Part shown: positions 38,901 through 50,368 of the stretch, in pieces
Numbering within the stretch: position 1 is the first letter of the stretch
Layout of the letters: each line of letters starts with the position of its first letter
Assembly: GCF_000002985.6 (NCBI RefSeq)
Contig: NC_003279.8
Location: forward strand, 7,006,001-7,070,000
DNA length: 64,000 nt
Direction: 5' to 3'
Origin: Caenorhabditis elegans
Taxonomy: Eukaryota > Nematoda > Chromadorea > Rhabditida > Rhabditidae
The notes under the pieces: model-generated
The model's database searches: none
What the model was told of the DNA's origin: nothing
Seen by the model: the letters and a program-made list of their open reading frames with translations, nothing else
Made by a program: the position numbers and the translations under genes

Positions 38901-41900
38901 CCAATAAAAATGAAATTACTGTATGTATTCAATGTCGCGCAATTTTTGGTATGAAAAGAGGCTATGGGGGGAAAAAAGAAGAGGTGAATGTTGCCAAATC
39001 AAAAAACATGAAAAGTTGATATTTTTTAGTGAATAGGGAGGGATTCTCAAAATCTTTCTGTTTTCAGAGTTTTTCATCTCCGGCAGCACTGACGTGGCAT
39101 GTATTGGATGCTCATGAAGATGAGCAGGAGATATTTTCGTGTGATGTTTGTACAACAACGTTTTCAAACGGACAGGATGTAAGCTTTTACTTATAAGGAA
39201 AACAAGTCAGTTCAACCCAAAAACTTGAGAACAAGACATAAAAAAATTAACACAAAAATGTTTCCTAAAATTTAAATCGGAAAATTTTTCAGTTTAATGA
39301 ATTTTTGTTATTCGTCATATTTTTGTAATAACCTAATTTAAAAAAAAACTTACAAATAAATAGTTTTTTTTAATCTTCAGCTGAACTAACTTCCCCTGCT
39401 TGTGAGGTTTTCCCTAATTTCTCAAAAACATCTGCTAAATTAAAAATATAAAATTTTAGATTAGGGAGCACAAATGCCAAAAAACATTAGCATCCCGTAG
39501 TACATCAGTACCTCCATCGACAATTCCATCTTCTGTATGCTTCTTATCAACACCTACAACTCCATGTCTTCAATTTTCAATAAATGAATCAATTGGAACA
39601 TCGGAGATTCGAGAAGAGGACGAAGAAGAAGACATGGATGTTGAAGATGGTGAACATGTTGCAAATCAGTTATTTGGACACCTACTACAAAAATCAGATG
39701 ATAAATCGAAAATGGCGTCACTGTTCAATCATGCGTTTCCACCGTTTGCAGCGTTTCCTAATATGCCACCACCTTGTGAGTAGACAACGAAAAATGAAAA
39801 AATTCTGAATCTGCCAATAAAGCTTGCAATTTTAAAAGCAATATGGTTCTTAATTTTCTCTGAAAAAAGCAAAAGTTAATTTTGAACTCAAAACTTACCC
39901 TTCGCTTTTCACGTTTCGCTGAAAAATTATCAATTTTGATATAAACTTTTCTCTACAATTCACAAACTTTTTGACATTTTTGCTGATAAAAATCCAAAAA
40001 TAACTTCATTTTTAGTCTTAATGCGGCAGCCATTTGATCCTCGCGCTGACGTTTTTGCTGCTGGCCGTCACGATAACGATGATGATTGGGAAGCATTGAT
40101 GGAAATATCAACAAGTGATGAAGCTGAAAAGATTCGGGCTCTTGTTGGAGATAAAGCAGTACCAACAACAGATCCAAATCAATGTATTTTATGTCGACGG
40201 GTTCTTTCTTGTAAATCTGCTCTTCAAATGCATTATAGAACTCATACAGGAGAACGACCATTTAAGTGCAAAATATGTCAACGGGCTTTCACAACCAAAG
40301 GAAATTTAAAGACACATATGGGAGTTCACAGATCGAAACATTCATTCCGTGGACTTCCGATCTCATTACCACCTCAACTTGCTGCAATGCATCAACATCA
40401 ACATCAGATTGCACCACCTCAACGAATACATATTCATAATCCGCCAACATCAGCAGCTTCTGCAGCCGCTGCAGTTGCTCAGATTCAGGCTAGTCAACAA
40501 TGTCCAATCTGTCAACAAAGATTTTTGAATGCTGGAGAGTTGGCTGTTCATATCACAGAGCATCGGAATTCTCTCACGCAACCTCCACGGGTTATGCCAA
40601 CTCCAACGACGACACGCGTACAGTAAGTTTTGATTTCTTGTTGTAAAACATGGCCTCCCTATTAGAAGTCAATTTAAACTATTATTTGATATATATAGTA
40701 CAATTATATTTTTACATTATTACGAACGAAAGGATATTCAAATCTAGAAATTGCTGTGGTTTTAGATATTTTTCCTATTTTTTGCACTACCACCTCTCTA
40801 CTTTGAGAACTAATATCTCGGTTGTCCATGGTTTTACCAAAATTTGTGCAATTTTTGGTGATGCCATAAATGTGCAAGACTAATATGTTTTTTCGAGAGA
40901 TTTTTCTAAAACCCCTTGACTTTTCGAGGATACAAATATAATGTAATTATTTTTACCTATCAATGTGTTCCTAAAGTTATTGATGGCACACGAACATACC
41001 TTGGCATAGATTCCAATCAAAATTTTTATCGTTTTGTTTTTCTTCAGAACTTTCCCGTTTGTTCCTTTCTTCACAACGCCACCATCGCTCAATGCCACTG
41101 ACATGTCGACGCAGTTTAATTTAGCTAATATACTCTCGGCGCAACTGAAGAATGATTCGTCCCCGAATACGGATACATCAAGTGTTGAGTAAGTTTTCAT
41201 AAATTTTATATTTGAGTTAGAATATCCAAAATTTCAAAACAACTGAAAACTTGCAGAGAAAAAATCACTCGAGATGATCCTCCAAAAATGGCATCTCTCT
41301 CTCCATCGAATAGCAGTGATAGTTCTTCATCGGTTCGTCAAGATATTTTAGAATCATCTGAATTTGAGGAGAAGCTCAAAAAACTCGAGGAACCCCCAAT
41401 TTTGGAGCAACAAGTTTCAACAACACCGAATCCAAAAAACGAAAATCCACTGCTTGCAATGCAAAAAATGTGGGCGGAGACAGAGCCACCACCGCCACGT
41501 CAAATGCCTGTACTGTCGAAACATCAATGTGGAGTGTGCTTCAAGCATTTCAGCTCAAGTTCTGCTCTCCAGATTCACATGAGAACTCATACCGGTATGT
41601 TTACTTTCTGTGGTCAGGAAATCCTTAAAATTTATGTGAAAAACGGCTCCAGACCGCACTAGTTGGGCGAGTAACGGGGCGAATGAGAGGCGAATGTCAC
41701 TTAATAAAAAATATACCTCAACCTATTAAAATTTAAAATTAGTTTTAAATATTCACTATAAAACTAATGTTAATTCCAGGAGACAAGCCATTCAAATGTG
41801 ATATGTGTGGACGCGCATTCACAACTCGTGGTAATCTCAAAGTTCATATGGGAACTCATTCGTGGCAACAAAGCCCATCACGACGTGGTAAGTGCTAAGC

Positions 41901-42234
41901 CCCGCCTACAATTAATTCTCTATCCTAAAATATAGACACTTCAGGACGACGAATCTTCGATGTGGCCTCATCGGTCACTGAGAAACCGATGCTTCAAAGC
42001 CCAATTCTCCCAACATCCGGTGCTCCGGGAGCTTCTCCTCTTGCAATGCTTGGTCCAAATGGACTATCGGGTCTTGAAATGATGATGATGTTGTGGAGAA
42101 CTGTATGCTCCGTGTGCCAAAAAGTGTGTCAATCACCGAATGAGCTTGAACAACATTTGAAAGAGCATTTGAATAATGGATCATCTGCTGCTCCAACTCC
42201 TCTTGCTTCTGCTGCAACCCCACCACCCTCTTAG
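32908..42234 (+). CDS. sem-4: SEM-4, spalt-like C2H2 zinc-finger transcription factor
   Basis: Nuclear DNA-binding factor of the spalt (SALL) family; in worms it sets neuron, mesoderm and vulval cell fates and represses touch-receptor genes. Exons: 32908-32983, 37685-37833, 38584-38682, 39068-39178, 39460-39775, 40016-40622, 41048-41188, 41257-41594, 41780-41887 and 41945-42234, giving 744 residues. C2H2 fingers in order: one starting CPIQSC (about 101-125), one starting CDVC (137-155), a linked pair with the spalt signature [18 protein letters not shown] (307-357), one starting CPIC (about 413), a second linked pair [18 protein letters not shown] (about 588-638), and a last one [17 protein letters not shown] (about 698). 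An acidic run [14 protein letters not shown] and a His/Gln stretch lie between fingers. The leader exon starts at 32900 after TTTTCAG, so the 5' end is trans-spliced or has an upstream non-coding exon. Confidence 0.97.
32984..37684 (+). other. 4.7-kb first coding intron of sem-4
   Basis: Intron with no supported internal gene. It contains GA-rich low-complexity DNA (33770-33850, 33890-33960), a TG-rich microsatellite at 34886-34925 and GC-richer patches at 34620-34760 and 37320-37510. Probably regulatory together with the 10-kb upstream region. Confidence 0.5.
34886..34925. repeat. TG-rich simple repeat
   Basis: Two interrupted (TG)n runs separated by TCACAA in the sem-4 first coding intron. 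Confidence 0.8.
37834..38583 (+). other. sem-4 intron 2
   Basis: A 750-base intron between coding exons 2 and 3, AT-rich, with GTAGGC at the donor and AATTTCAG at the acceptor. No internal feature is recognised. Confidence 0.6.
38724..38738. repeat. G15 homopolymer tract in a sem-4 intron
   Basis: Fifteen consecutive G on the coding strand, in the intron after exon 38584-38682. It is G-quadruplex capable. Confidence 0.95.
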
Positions 42235-44041
42235 CATTTTAGTGTGACAAACGGTTTTTCTTCATTTCTAATTAATTTTTCTAACGTTTTATTTTGCTAA
42301 TCCCTCTCTGTAAACACTTTCAATTGTCACTCACTTCAGCTAATTTTCCCTCTTTCCCCCATAAAAATCTCTTTCTTTCTCTAACTATGGTTGAATTGGG
42401 CTAGTCGCTTTAATTGTGCATCACATCCGGTTGCTCCCCCAATGGTCTCTAATTTTTCTCTCGTTTCTTTGTCTCTCTTATAATAATGATTCGTTCGTTT
42501 CCATTTCCCAGTTATCTCTATGCAAATTGTCAGTTTCTCAAACATTCTTCTTGGTGCTTTTTTCTCATTCTCAATTCAATTTTCAATTTGAAAAATCTGC
42601 CTGATTCAAAAACAATTGCTTCCATTTCCTCCTTCGGCCTCAAAAATTAAATCAGAAACTACAGAAATTCCTTTCCTCATTTTTATCCATTTCTTGTTGT
42701 GATATTCCTATTTATAAGTCTCCTCCTCTCACACAAAGCCCCTCCCATTTTCTCTGTGTGTGTACTCACTTCTCTCCGTTCCCTTGTGTAAATCAAGTTT
42801 TTATGCACTTGTCAATAAAAATTTTGCAATTCAAGTTTATTTTGAAAAGTTCAGATTATAAAAATTGGAAAGAAATCAACAATTGACTGCGTAAAAATTG
42901 TACCTCCAGTGGAGATAAAATATCTATTTTTCAACTATCATTTTGTTTAGTACTGAAATTTACAAGATTATTTTTAGTATTCGAATGATCTATAAATTCT
43001 ATAACAATGCATTTCTCAAAAATGATTTGGCGAAAGTTAAAAATTCTGGCGAGGAAAACATTTTCGGTCAAGTTTACCAACAAAATATCACCAATTATTT
43101 ATTGAAGATTTTTTTAATATGTAGTTCATCATGCGTCCGTACAGCGATCACATTAAATATTCAAAATTACAACCTGAGAATTTCAGAAATTTTTAGTTAA
43201 TTTTGTGATTTTCTGTGTGAAGTTTTAGTCGCAAACAATTTTTCAATGCAATTTTTCATTACTAGAAGAAAAAAACATTTCTGAAAAAGAAAAAAAAATT
43301 AATTGATACTCTTCTTAATCTCCTTCAATCTTCCTGAAAACAAATACAGATTTGGGCTGATAATGAGCACGATTGTGCAGTTCGTGTAATTAGAATAGCA
43401 TACTTGTAACACCAAACCAAAAACATTTCAGACTTAAGTTCGGGCAAAAATCATATTCAGGCAGGCAGGATGAGACAAGAAATAGAGCATGTGTACCGTA
43501 TAGTTTAAGACTATAGCTACCTATCAAATCTCCAATAAAACTATACTTCCTACAGTAACCTCCAATTTTTTCTATAAAATTGAGAAGGCGTCCGACGTTG
43601 CGACATTGGATTTTTATTACTAATAAAAATGTATATTCTTTCTTCTCACTAAGTCCATCCTACCTGATTCCAATCTCTTATCAATTTGTCAAATCTCAGC
43701 GTGTGATTCATAAAAACGAAGCAAGAAGCGAGAAAATGGAGAATAGTTAATGATTACAAAAATTATTTGATGACTACGGTTGACTGAATGAGGCGGCAAC
43801 TTTTGATGTTTTATTCTTTGTTTTCAATGATGATGCAGTTTTAAAGAATGATGAAATAATTAAACAGTCAACTGGTTACATATATCTTGCATTATTTCAG
43901 GGGACTAAATTTCTGGACATGGATTTGAGAACTTTGTTGTCAAAGCGTTTTAAATTCTTTAAAAATTATATTTTAGTGTTTTCTACGAATTTATTGGAAT
44001 GAAATAATAAAACAAACATACATTTTTTTTTAACATCAAAT
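42235..44041. other. sem-4 3' UTR and intergenic DNA
   Basis: Pyrimidine-rich 3' UTR up to the AATAAA at 42814-42819, then AT-rich DNA without a supported gene. The short plus-strand frame at 42943-43200 has no recognisable product. Confidence 0.6.
42814..42819 (+). terminator. Poly(A) signal AATAAA, sem-4
   Basis: Canonical hexamer 580 bases after the sem-4 TAG, followed by AT-rich sequence. It implies a fairly long, CU-rich 3' UTR. Confidence 0.6.
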
Positions 44042-45792
44042 TCATATAACTTCAATCCAAAATTTGTCAACTTGGTTGCTTTTACGTTTTATCCATTTTC
44101 CATTGTTTTCGGACTCCCACTGAAAAAAAAAACTATCTTGTAGAAACGTAAAACAGTTCAAAGTATGTATTACTCGTTATTAGATCACTTTTCAACCTAG
44201 AATAGTTTATTACCTTTTTATAAAGAATTTTTTTCAAATGTTGATAATGTCCGGCTTTTTTCTTTGCTCTTGAGTACTTCAAAACTTTTTTATCAGAAAC
44301 ACGTAACTGTAGGTATGCTTTGAAGATTTCCTCTTTGCAAACACTTTATCCATTTCCTTCCAATTCCAATTTTCCATTATGTCCTATTACATCAAGACCA
44401 TTAAGCCCTTGAAACCATAAAAATGTTCGATCGAGCGATTTAGTTGGAGATATTCTCTAAAATATAATCAGTCTGACTGGTAGAGCGTGAAATCAAAATC
44501 TAAAAATTTGCAACCAACAGGTAAATCAAAACCAAGAAAAAACTACAAACTTTCACAGCTTCCATCGTCGGAATAACTCGGTCTCTGATGTCTAATTTTG
44601 AGAATAAAATATTCCGAATGTCATGAATAGGAACTGGTGGAGTTGTACCAATTATTATTTTCGAAATATGAATTGGAGCGAGAATATTTGAAAGTAATGC
44701 TCCCTGAACACCAAGCATTATCCACCGGCGAAGTTTATTCATTATACAGTGATTTGTGTCGTGACTGAAAATGTATTTGAAAATAATAATAGAAAATACA
44801 TATACTGAAATTCCAAAATCTAGGTTATCTGAAAGAGCAGTTTTGTCTTAATCCTAGAATCTGTTGCGAACTTTTTATCAATTTTAAACATTTCAAAAAG
44901 AAAATTCCGAGAAAGCTTCCAAAATATTTTCCTTTCCTAGATTCACTTGAATTCATCGAAAGTCTACAAAAATGCATTTTTGTGGTGAAAAATGCACTGA
45001 AAAACTTCTGGATCACTGTTATCTTATCCAGTGCTCAGAGCATTTGTGTTGTATTAAAAAAAGAAGAAGGTATATTTTAAAATGGCATTGATTTCATTCT
45101 ATCTAATCTAGGAATAATTATTTAAGTTAAAATACTTTCCTTATTTGAATAAAAAGTTGGAAGACTGGAAATATTTAACCTTTCAGTGAGGTAATTGTTT
45201 GAAAAATAAAACATTTCAAGCATTTATGCAAAAAATTACTTACTTTTTCATTGCCTCGAGTCCTCAGTAGACATTCTCACAAACATATGAATACGTTGAA
45301 TACAAATATATTTGGCATGATGGCTTCATTTCGAGTTCAGCGTCATCATTTATCATAAATAATAAAGATGTATTTGTATTTTCTGTCTTTTTGATTTCTT
45401 TTATTAGAAATCGAATAAATCCTTTTCTTGCTAAAGTCAATGGATGTTTATGAATTATCTGATCTTTTGATCTCCTCGACTTCAACTTTTTCCGATCGGT
45501 ATGCTCTGTTGGGCTGCAGGCAAATGAGATCAAATGAAGAACTCCAGAAATGTTCAGAATAAATCTAAAAGGTTTTGAGTTATGAGCCATAAAGAAATTG
45601 AAAACTCTTACGCTCCGAAAGGACGAGGATCCTCATGAAATTGTTCACACTTTTGAAAAATGATCGTGTTGCAAACTGATCTATTTCTTCGGCACTGTAT
45701 GTTTTTGAGCATGGAATTTCGTCGTTATTGTTGTCAATTGGTGGCATTAATTTCATGAACAGTATAATTAATTTAACAGCAACAATTGAAAG
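44042..45792 (-). pseudogene. Decayed ADAT1/ADAR-type adenosine deaminase
   Basis: Remains of an RNA adenosine deaminase of the A_deamin family, most like tRNA-specific ADAT1. Exon-like blocks in transcript order: 45792-45612 (SAEEIDQFATRSFF), 45564-45244 (IIHKHPLTLARKGFIRFL), 44764-44551 (HCIMNKLRRW, VQGALLSNILAPIH), 44456-44214 (SVCKEEIFKAYLQL, YSRAKKKAGHYQHL) and 44119-44042 (NNGKWIKRKSN, stop TGA). Splice borders are largely intact, but the gene is broken. The reading frame shifts after SFFK in the first block, at an A run. The active-site HAE is replaced by HPL, so the catalytic Glu is gone. The PCG zinc-binding triplet reads VCE and is soon followed by TGA. An in-frame TAA interrupts the fourth block just before SVCKEE. 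The third block keeps the second zinc Cys and the KLRRW segment. Several independent lesions make a working enzyme very unlikely. Confidence 0.8.
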
Positions 45793-45883
45793 CTGAAATT
45801 TAAAGATCGGAGAAGTTTGAAATATCAATACTCTTAGAAACAGATGTAAAGACATGTTTTAATACAAAATATAACAAAGAAGA

Positions 45884-46318
45884 TACCGTATTTCCTCTAT
45901 TAGTCTTGCAGCCTCTATTAGTCTTGCACCCCTATTAGTCTTGCACCCCTACGAGTCAATCGAAAATTAGTCTTGCAGCCTCTATTAGTATTGCATGAAA
46001 GACTAATAGAGAACATACGGTAATAGTCTTGCACCCCTATTCTTGCCAGACCAGCAGTATTTTGTGAAAACTTCAACAATTTCGCCATTTTATAGCTAAA
46101 TTAAATTTTAAAGTGTTAAAATAATTGATAAAACAATATAACAGTATGTATTTTGCATGATTTAGACTGTTTCGAGTCAAATTTTTGACGATAAATGGCC
46201 AATTTTATGAAGCTATTGGATCTTCGAAAATTAGTCTTGCAGTCTCTATTAGTCTTGCACCCCTACGGGTCAATCGAAAATTAGTCTTGCATGCAAGACT
46301 AATTGAGGAAATACGGTA
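45884..46318. mobile_element. MITE-like element with TA target duplication
   Basis: The 431-bp sequence 45886-46316 starts CCGTATTTCCTCTATTAG and ends with the inverse (one mismatch), flanked by TA on both sides. It is filled with direct and inverted copies of TATTAGTCTTGCA and of GTCAATCGAAAATTAG. There is no coding capacity. TA duplication and terminal inverted repeats of about 25 bp suggest a Tc1/mariner-type non-autonomous element. Confidence 0.75.
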
Positions 46319-47087
46319 TATAAAAAACAACCTGAACTATATTTTTTTCATATTTAAAGATAGATTCTAGAACTGGTAAATAAAACATATGTAGTTCTGC
46401 TGTGCTGAAATTAACAAATATCATTGTAAAACTTTCCAACGTTTTTAGTTTTTTGTTAAATTTACAGCAACAAGTGTCTCTATTTTCATCTATCGTGTTT
46501 TTGGAAGTCAACCAAAATATAATTTTTTTTTTCAAATTTTTATTATGTTTTAATTCTAGACGGTATTCAAACATGAAAGTATATTCTACAGTCTTAAAAA
46601 ATTCCAAGGTAGAACCGCTTTTTTTCTCGCTACTTCAAGTTTCAGAGAACGTTACAGACTTTTTTGTACTATTTCGCATTTTTGAGCCATGGAAAAACTC
46701 TTCCACATAAAACAAAACTAGGTAAACTCCTGTCTGTTGTCAAGGTAACCTACGCCTGCATACTCTCAAAATACACGAGAACATACTTTTTTCATTGAAA
46801 ATGAATTCTCAAAAAATTAATTAGAATGTAATTGCCTACAATTTGTCTATTCTCTGCAAACTCCAAACCAGAGTTCGCACCAAAATGAAGGCAAGTAAGT
46901 GGTAGGTAGGCAGGCCTTATGCAGGAACCTACGCCTAGGCGCCTGAAGTGTCTTTTCGGTTTGGAATCACGGGAACTAAAATCACGAAATGTAATTTTTT
47001 AAGTGTTGCAAATGAACATAAATTCCTCAATAAAAAGGGACAGAAATTTTTGATTGAATTTTCTTATTACGATAAGAATTTAATTTA

Positions 47088-47396
47088 ACTAGGGAATGAC
47101 CAGAATAAGTGGAGCGATATTCAAAAAAAAAATATTGTATCGGAAAGCTGACATTCTCTACTATAAGAATGTGACTGAAATTTTTGCCCATTCGGGCTGG
47201 AAATCTGAAATTTTTACGTCTGAAAACGTCTGAAAACGTGAAAACGTCTGAAAACGTCTGAAAACGTCTGAAAACGTCAGATTTCCAGCCCGAATGGGCA
47301 AAAATTTCAGTCATATTCTTATAGTAGAGAATGTCAGCTTTCCGATACAATATTTTTTTTTGAATATCGCTCCACTTATTCTGGTCATTCCCTAGT
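47088..47396. mobile_element. Foldback element: near-perfect 120-bp inverted repeat
   Basis: Arms of about 120 bp beginning ACTAGGGAATGACCAG and ending with the exact inverse are separated by a short tandem array of CTGAAAACGT units (47218-47276). The two arms differ by only a few bases. A transcript would form a very long stem. There is no reading frame. Confidence 0.85.
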
Positions 47397-47772
47397 AAGT
47401 CAGATCTTTCATGGGCATGCCGAAAATTCAATAAACTAACGAATTTTTGCGATTAATATCAGATTTTAGAAATTTAGTGAATTCTATTGAAGTTTCTCAA
47501 GCAGAAGACACCGAGGAAAACTGAAAAATGTCATTGAAAATAATACTTTCTGATAAAGAGTATTACATTTCCTGAGTTGGCATACATATATCGGTCGCCT
47601 AGGAAACTTAAAAATATACTCGTGATGTCCTCGTGAGTATGAACAAAAAGTGAGTAAAGTGTGAGAAGGAAGCGTATAACGCTTGAATGCATTTTTGAAT
47701 GAGCTTCATTTATTTCGAGATGGGACAACGAAAAACCAAGGAAAGCGAACGAAAAACCCGAATAAAATAATA

Positions 47773-48771
47773 TTAAACATCAAACACTTTCAAACAACTA
47801 AATATACCACATTTACGAATAATTGCAAGAACTTGTTTAACGGCAGCATAACTTAGAAAATCTGTCCAATCGTAACTTCCAAGGAATGCGAGTTTTTCGG
47901 TTTTGCACACTTCACAGAAATTACAATTGAGATAGCAATCGACGTGTGATTTGAACGCTTCTTCTTGGATTTGAGTGCAGCTGGTTGAGTACTGAAAATT
48001 TGAAATGAAATTTGTGACTGCAATTGGTATTAGCAGTGATAACTTGGAAACTTATTTTAGTTCATTCTAGACTGAAAAAAGCGTTTAGTCTAACAATTAG
48101 ACATAAATTATTAAAAACAAATTTCACATAACTACAGTATATTCTACCAGACTAATAAGAAAATATGATATTTTTATTATTAAACTCACTTCGGAAATGT
48201 TAACAATGGCTTTGACTAGACAATTAGTAGAACATCCAACAAATTTCCGTCCTTTTGGGGTGAACTTATCAAGTGTGCCTGAAAAACATTAAGTATACAC
48301 TATACAATTTTAATTATTTTCCAACGTAATTTTTAATCTTTAAAAATATCATAAAATTTTTATTTATTTTTTAAAACTTCCAGTTATAACTTTCGTTCTG
48401 GTAAGTGTTGGTAAATTGCTACAATTTTCAAAATTTTTTGACAATTTGAAAAGCTTTGAGAATTGTTGATTTTTTTAGTAGTTTTGAAATATTCCCCTGA
48501 CGATTTTTGATTTGCTTTTAACTGATAATATTCTCACTTTGATTATTGAACATTAGACAATTTCTGAGACCAAAATGTAGTGGGTAGCCATCAGGTCCAC
48601 ATTTGAATTTTTGTTCAACAACTTCATATTTTTCACATATTTCAGGATCAGGCTTGGCGGAGATTACTGATATCTAAACTCTAATTTCGGGTTATGATGG
48701 GAAAGATAAAGGGTCAAAAAACATACCAAGGTACAATAAATGAACAAGAGACTCCCGAGAAAAAGTGTCAT
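47773..48771 (-). CDS. Secreted DUF19 (T20D4.11-like) cysteine-rich protein
   Basis: Small nematode secreted protein of unknown function. Exons in transcript order: 48771-48727, 48673-48538, 48278-48190 and 47991-47773, with consistent phases and a TAA stop, giving 162 residues. The start is MTLFLGSLLFIYCTL, a hydrophobic signal peptide encoded almost wholly by the 45-nt first exon. The mature part has the DUF19 pattern: HFGLRNCLMFNN, LDKFTPKGRKFVGCSTNCLVKA, SCTQIQEEAFKSHVDCYLNCNFC, EVCKTEKLAFL, DWTDFLSYAAVKQVL and a final CG motif, with about a dozen cysteines. Such genes form large nematode families, often in clusters; this one is single here. It reads away from the UPF0235 gene's 3' end. 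Confidence 0.85.
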
Positions 48772-49612
48772 GTTGCAATGATCACTGATAATGATTTGTG
48801 AAGAGATAGAGAGAGGAGAGTGAATGAATGGGAAAATATGGAGATGAATGTTGGTTTATTTTGTGAAATTAGAGATAAAATGGTAGAGAAAAAGGAAAGC
48901 AAGTGGACTGAACACACGTGTTTGTCTGTCTTTTAAATGCATTTTTGTTTTGTTTTTTGAAATCAAAAAATGAATGGAACGGAGAGAGGAAGTAAACAGA
49001 GAGCCCAGACATTTTCGAACGATTGAACTGTCTGCGAGCTTTGTTATAAAAATGAAAAATACATTTCCAGCAAACATTTTTTCAGGTGAACAATCAAATA
49101 TTTTCTATTGAAACAGTATGTTTGTTTATAACAATGCCCTTTAATTTTTTTAAATTTGTTTTCAGAAAGTGAAAACATGGAAATATTGAAATAACAATCA
49201 AATTATTTTTTCAAATTTTCATTGGGAAACAGGTATTTAAAAATCTATAAAGTGAAATATTTGTTTAATGTGGGTAATGTGTTTTGCATATCCAAAATTT
49301 TCGAAATTATGCGAGTTTTACTCCAAAAGTACAGTACCCAGTCTCGCGACGACAAATTTTTGTTAAATACAAAAGCGTGCGCCTTTAAAGAGTAATGTAG
49401 ATTCAACCTTTTATTGCTGCAGCATGCTGCCAAATTCTCGTTGAATTTTCAGCTTTCTCGCCATTTTTTCTCGAAAAACTGAGAAAAATCGATAAAAATA
49501 CCACAGCAACGAAAGTTTGAAATTACAGGGCACACTCGTTTAATAATAACACGATTAAAAGATATTTCAGATTTCTTCAATAATTTTTTCAATAACTTGA
49601 ATTCTTACAGAA
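48772..49612. other. Promoter side of the DUF19 gene, with a dispersed repeat
   Basis: Between the DUF19 start and the end of the UPF0235 gene. It is AT-rich, and 49325-49400 carries a repeat with GTACAGTACCCAGTCTCGCG followed later by GCGTGCGCCTTTAAAGAG, the same family as at 50635-50690. No gene is seen. Confidence 0.55.
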
Positions 49613-50368
49613 TCAGTTGTCGATTTCTTCCTGCAACTTCTTCCGTACTTCGTCAATGGTCAATCGTTTTGTGTCTATCAGCACCACTTTGCTTCTTGAC
49701 TTTGCTCCCTGAAAAGAAGACAAATTCATGGGAATTCCCTCAAATGTTCACGTGAATAATCTGATTCGCTTTTACTATTTCAAGGAGTCATGAAAGTGTT
49801 TTCGATTATTTAGAAACTGGTTTCAACTTCAAAGAACATCGATTATATCGTTCGATTCACTTCAATTTATTTGTTTGCTAATTCTAGCTTCCTTTTAAAT
49901 ACCTACCTTATCAAATTGTAATTCATTTTTTCGAAGACCCAAAGCACTCATTAAATATGAAATGAGCTCCTCATTGGCTGCTCCTTCGCGTGGCGCTGCG
50001 CCAATTGCTACATCAACTTCCGAATCTCCGATTGCTGCGAATTTAACATTTAGTAAACATTTATCTCTCTCTCGATGTTTCTTCTTCTTTGCAAAATCAA
50101 AAATATCTTACCTACAACACAACTCTTCTTGGCGCCCGGTTTTGCGTGAATATGCAGTCCGATTCGACCTTCAGTATCGGAGAAAATCGCTGATTCCTGC
50201 GCTTTTTTATCAACTATTTCGCCGGTCGGAACACATTTATTCGCTATTTTCTGTAATATCGTTATTTTTTCTTGATTGATTTTTTTAAAAATTAATTACC
50301 TCTTTTTTTGGCTTAACCATTTTCTCCTTGAGGCACGCAGAGGAAGTTCGGAAGAAGCCTGTCCACAT
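49613..50368 (-). CDS. UPF0235 / DUF167 family protein (C15orf40 homologue)
   Basis: Small conserved protein of unknown biochemical role, related to bacterial YggU. Exons in transcript order: 50368-50300, 50250-50112, 50034-49907 and 49708-49613. Core motifs: GRIGLHIHAKPGAKKSCVV, then DVAIGAAPREGAANEELISYLMSALGL, then KGAKSRSKVVLIDTKRL. These match the family signature of a KPGAK strand, a P-EG-AN turn and a G-SR-K strand. Two in-frame starts exist: ATG at 50366-50368 adds MWTGFFRTSSACLKEK, a plausible mitochondrial presequence; the inner ATG at 50318-50320 gives a 127-residue protein. I prefer the outer start (143 residues) because the frame is open and the extension is Arg/Lys-containing without acids until the end. 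The gene is divergent from plin-1. Confidence 0.85.

Larger units (their letters stand above)
45793..47772. other. Intergenic region with two inverted-repeat elements
   Basis: No gene is supported. It holds the TIR element at 45884-46318 and the foldback element at 47088-47396. Between them is AT-rich DNA with repeat-like CCTACGCCTAGGC motifs near 46860-46950. Confidence 0.6.
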
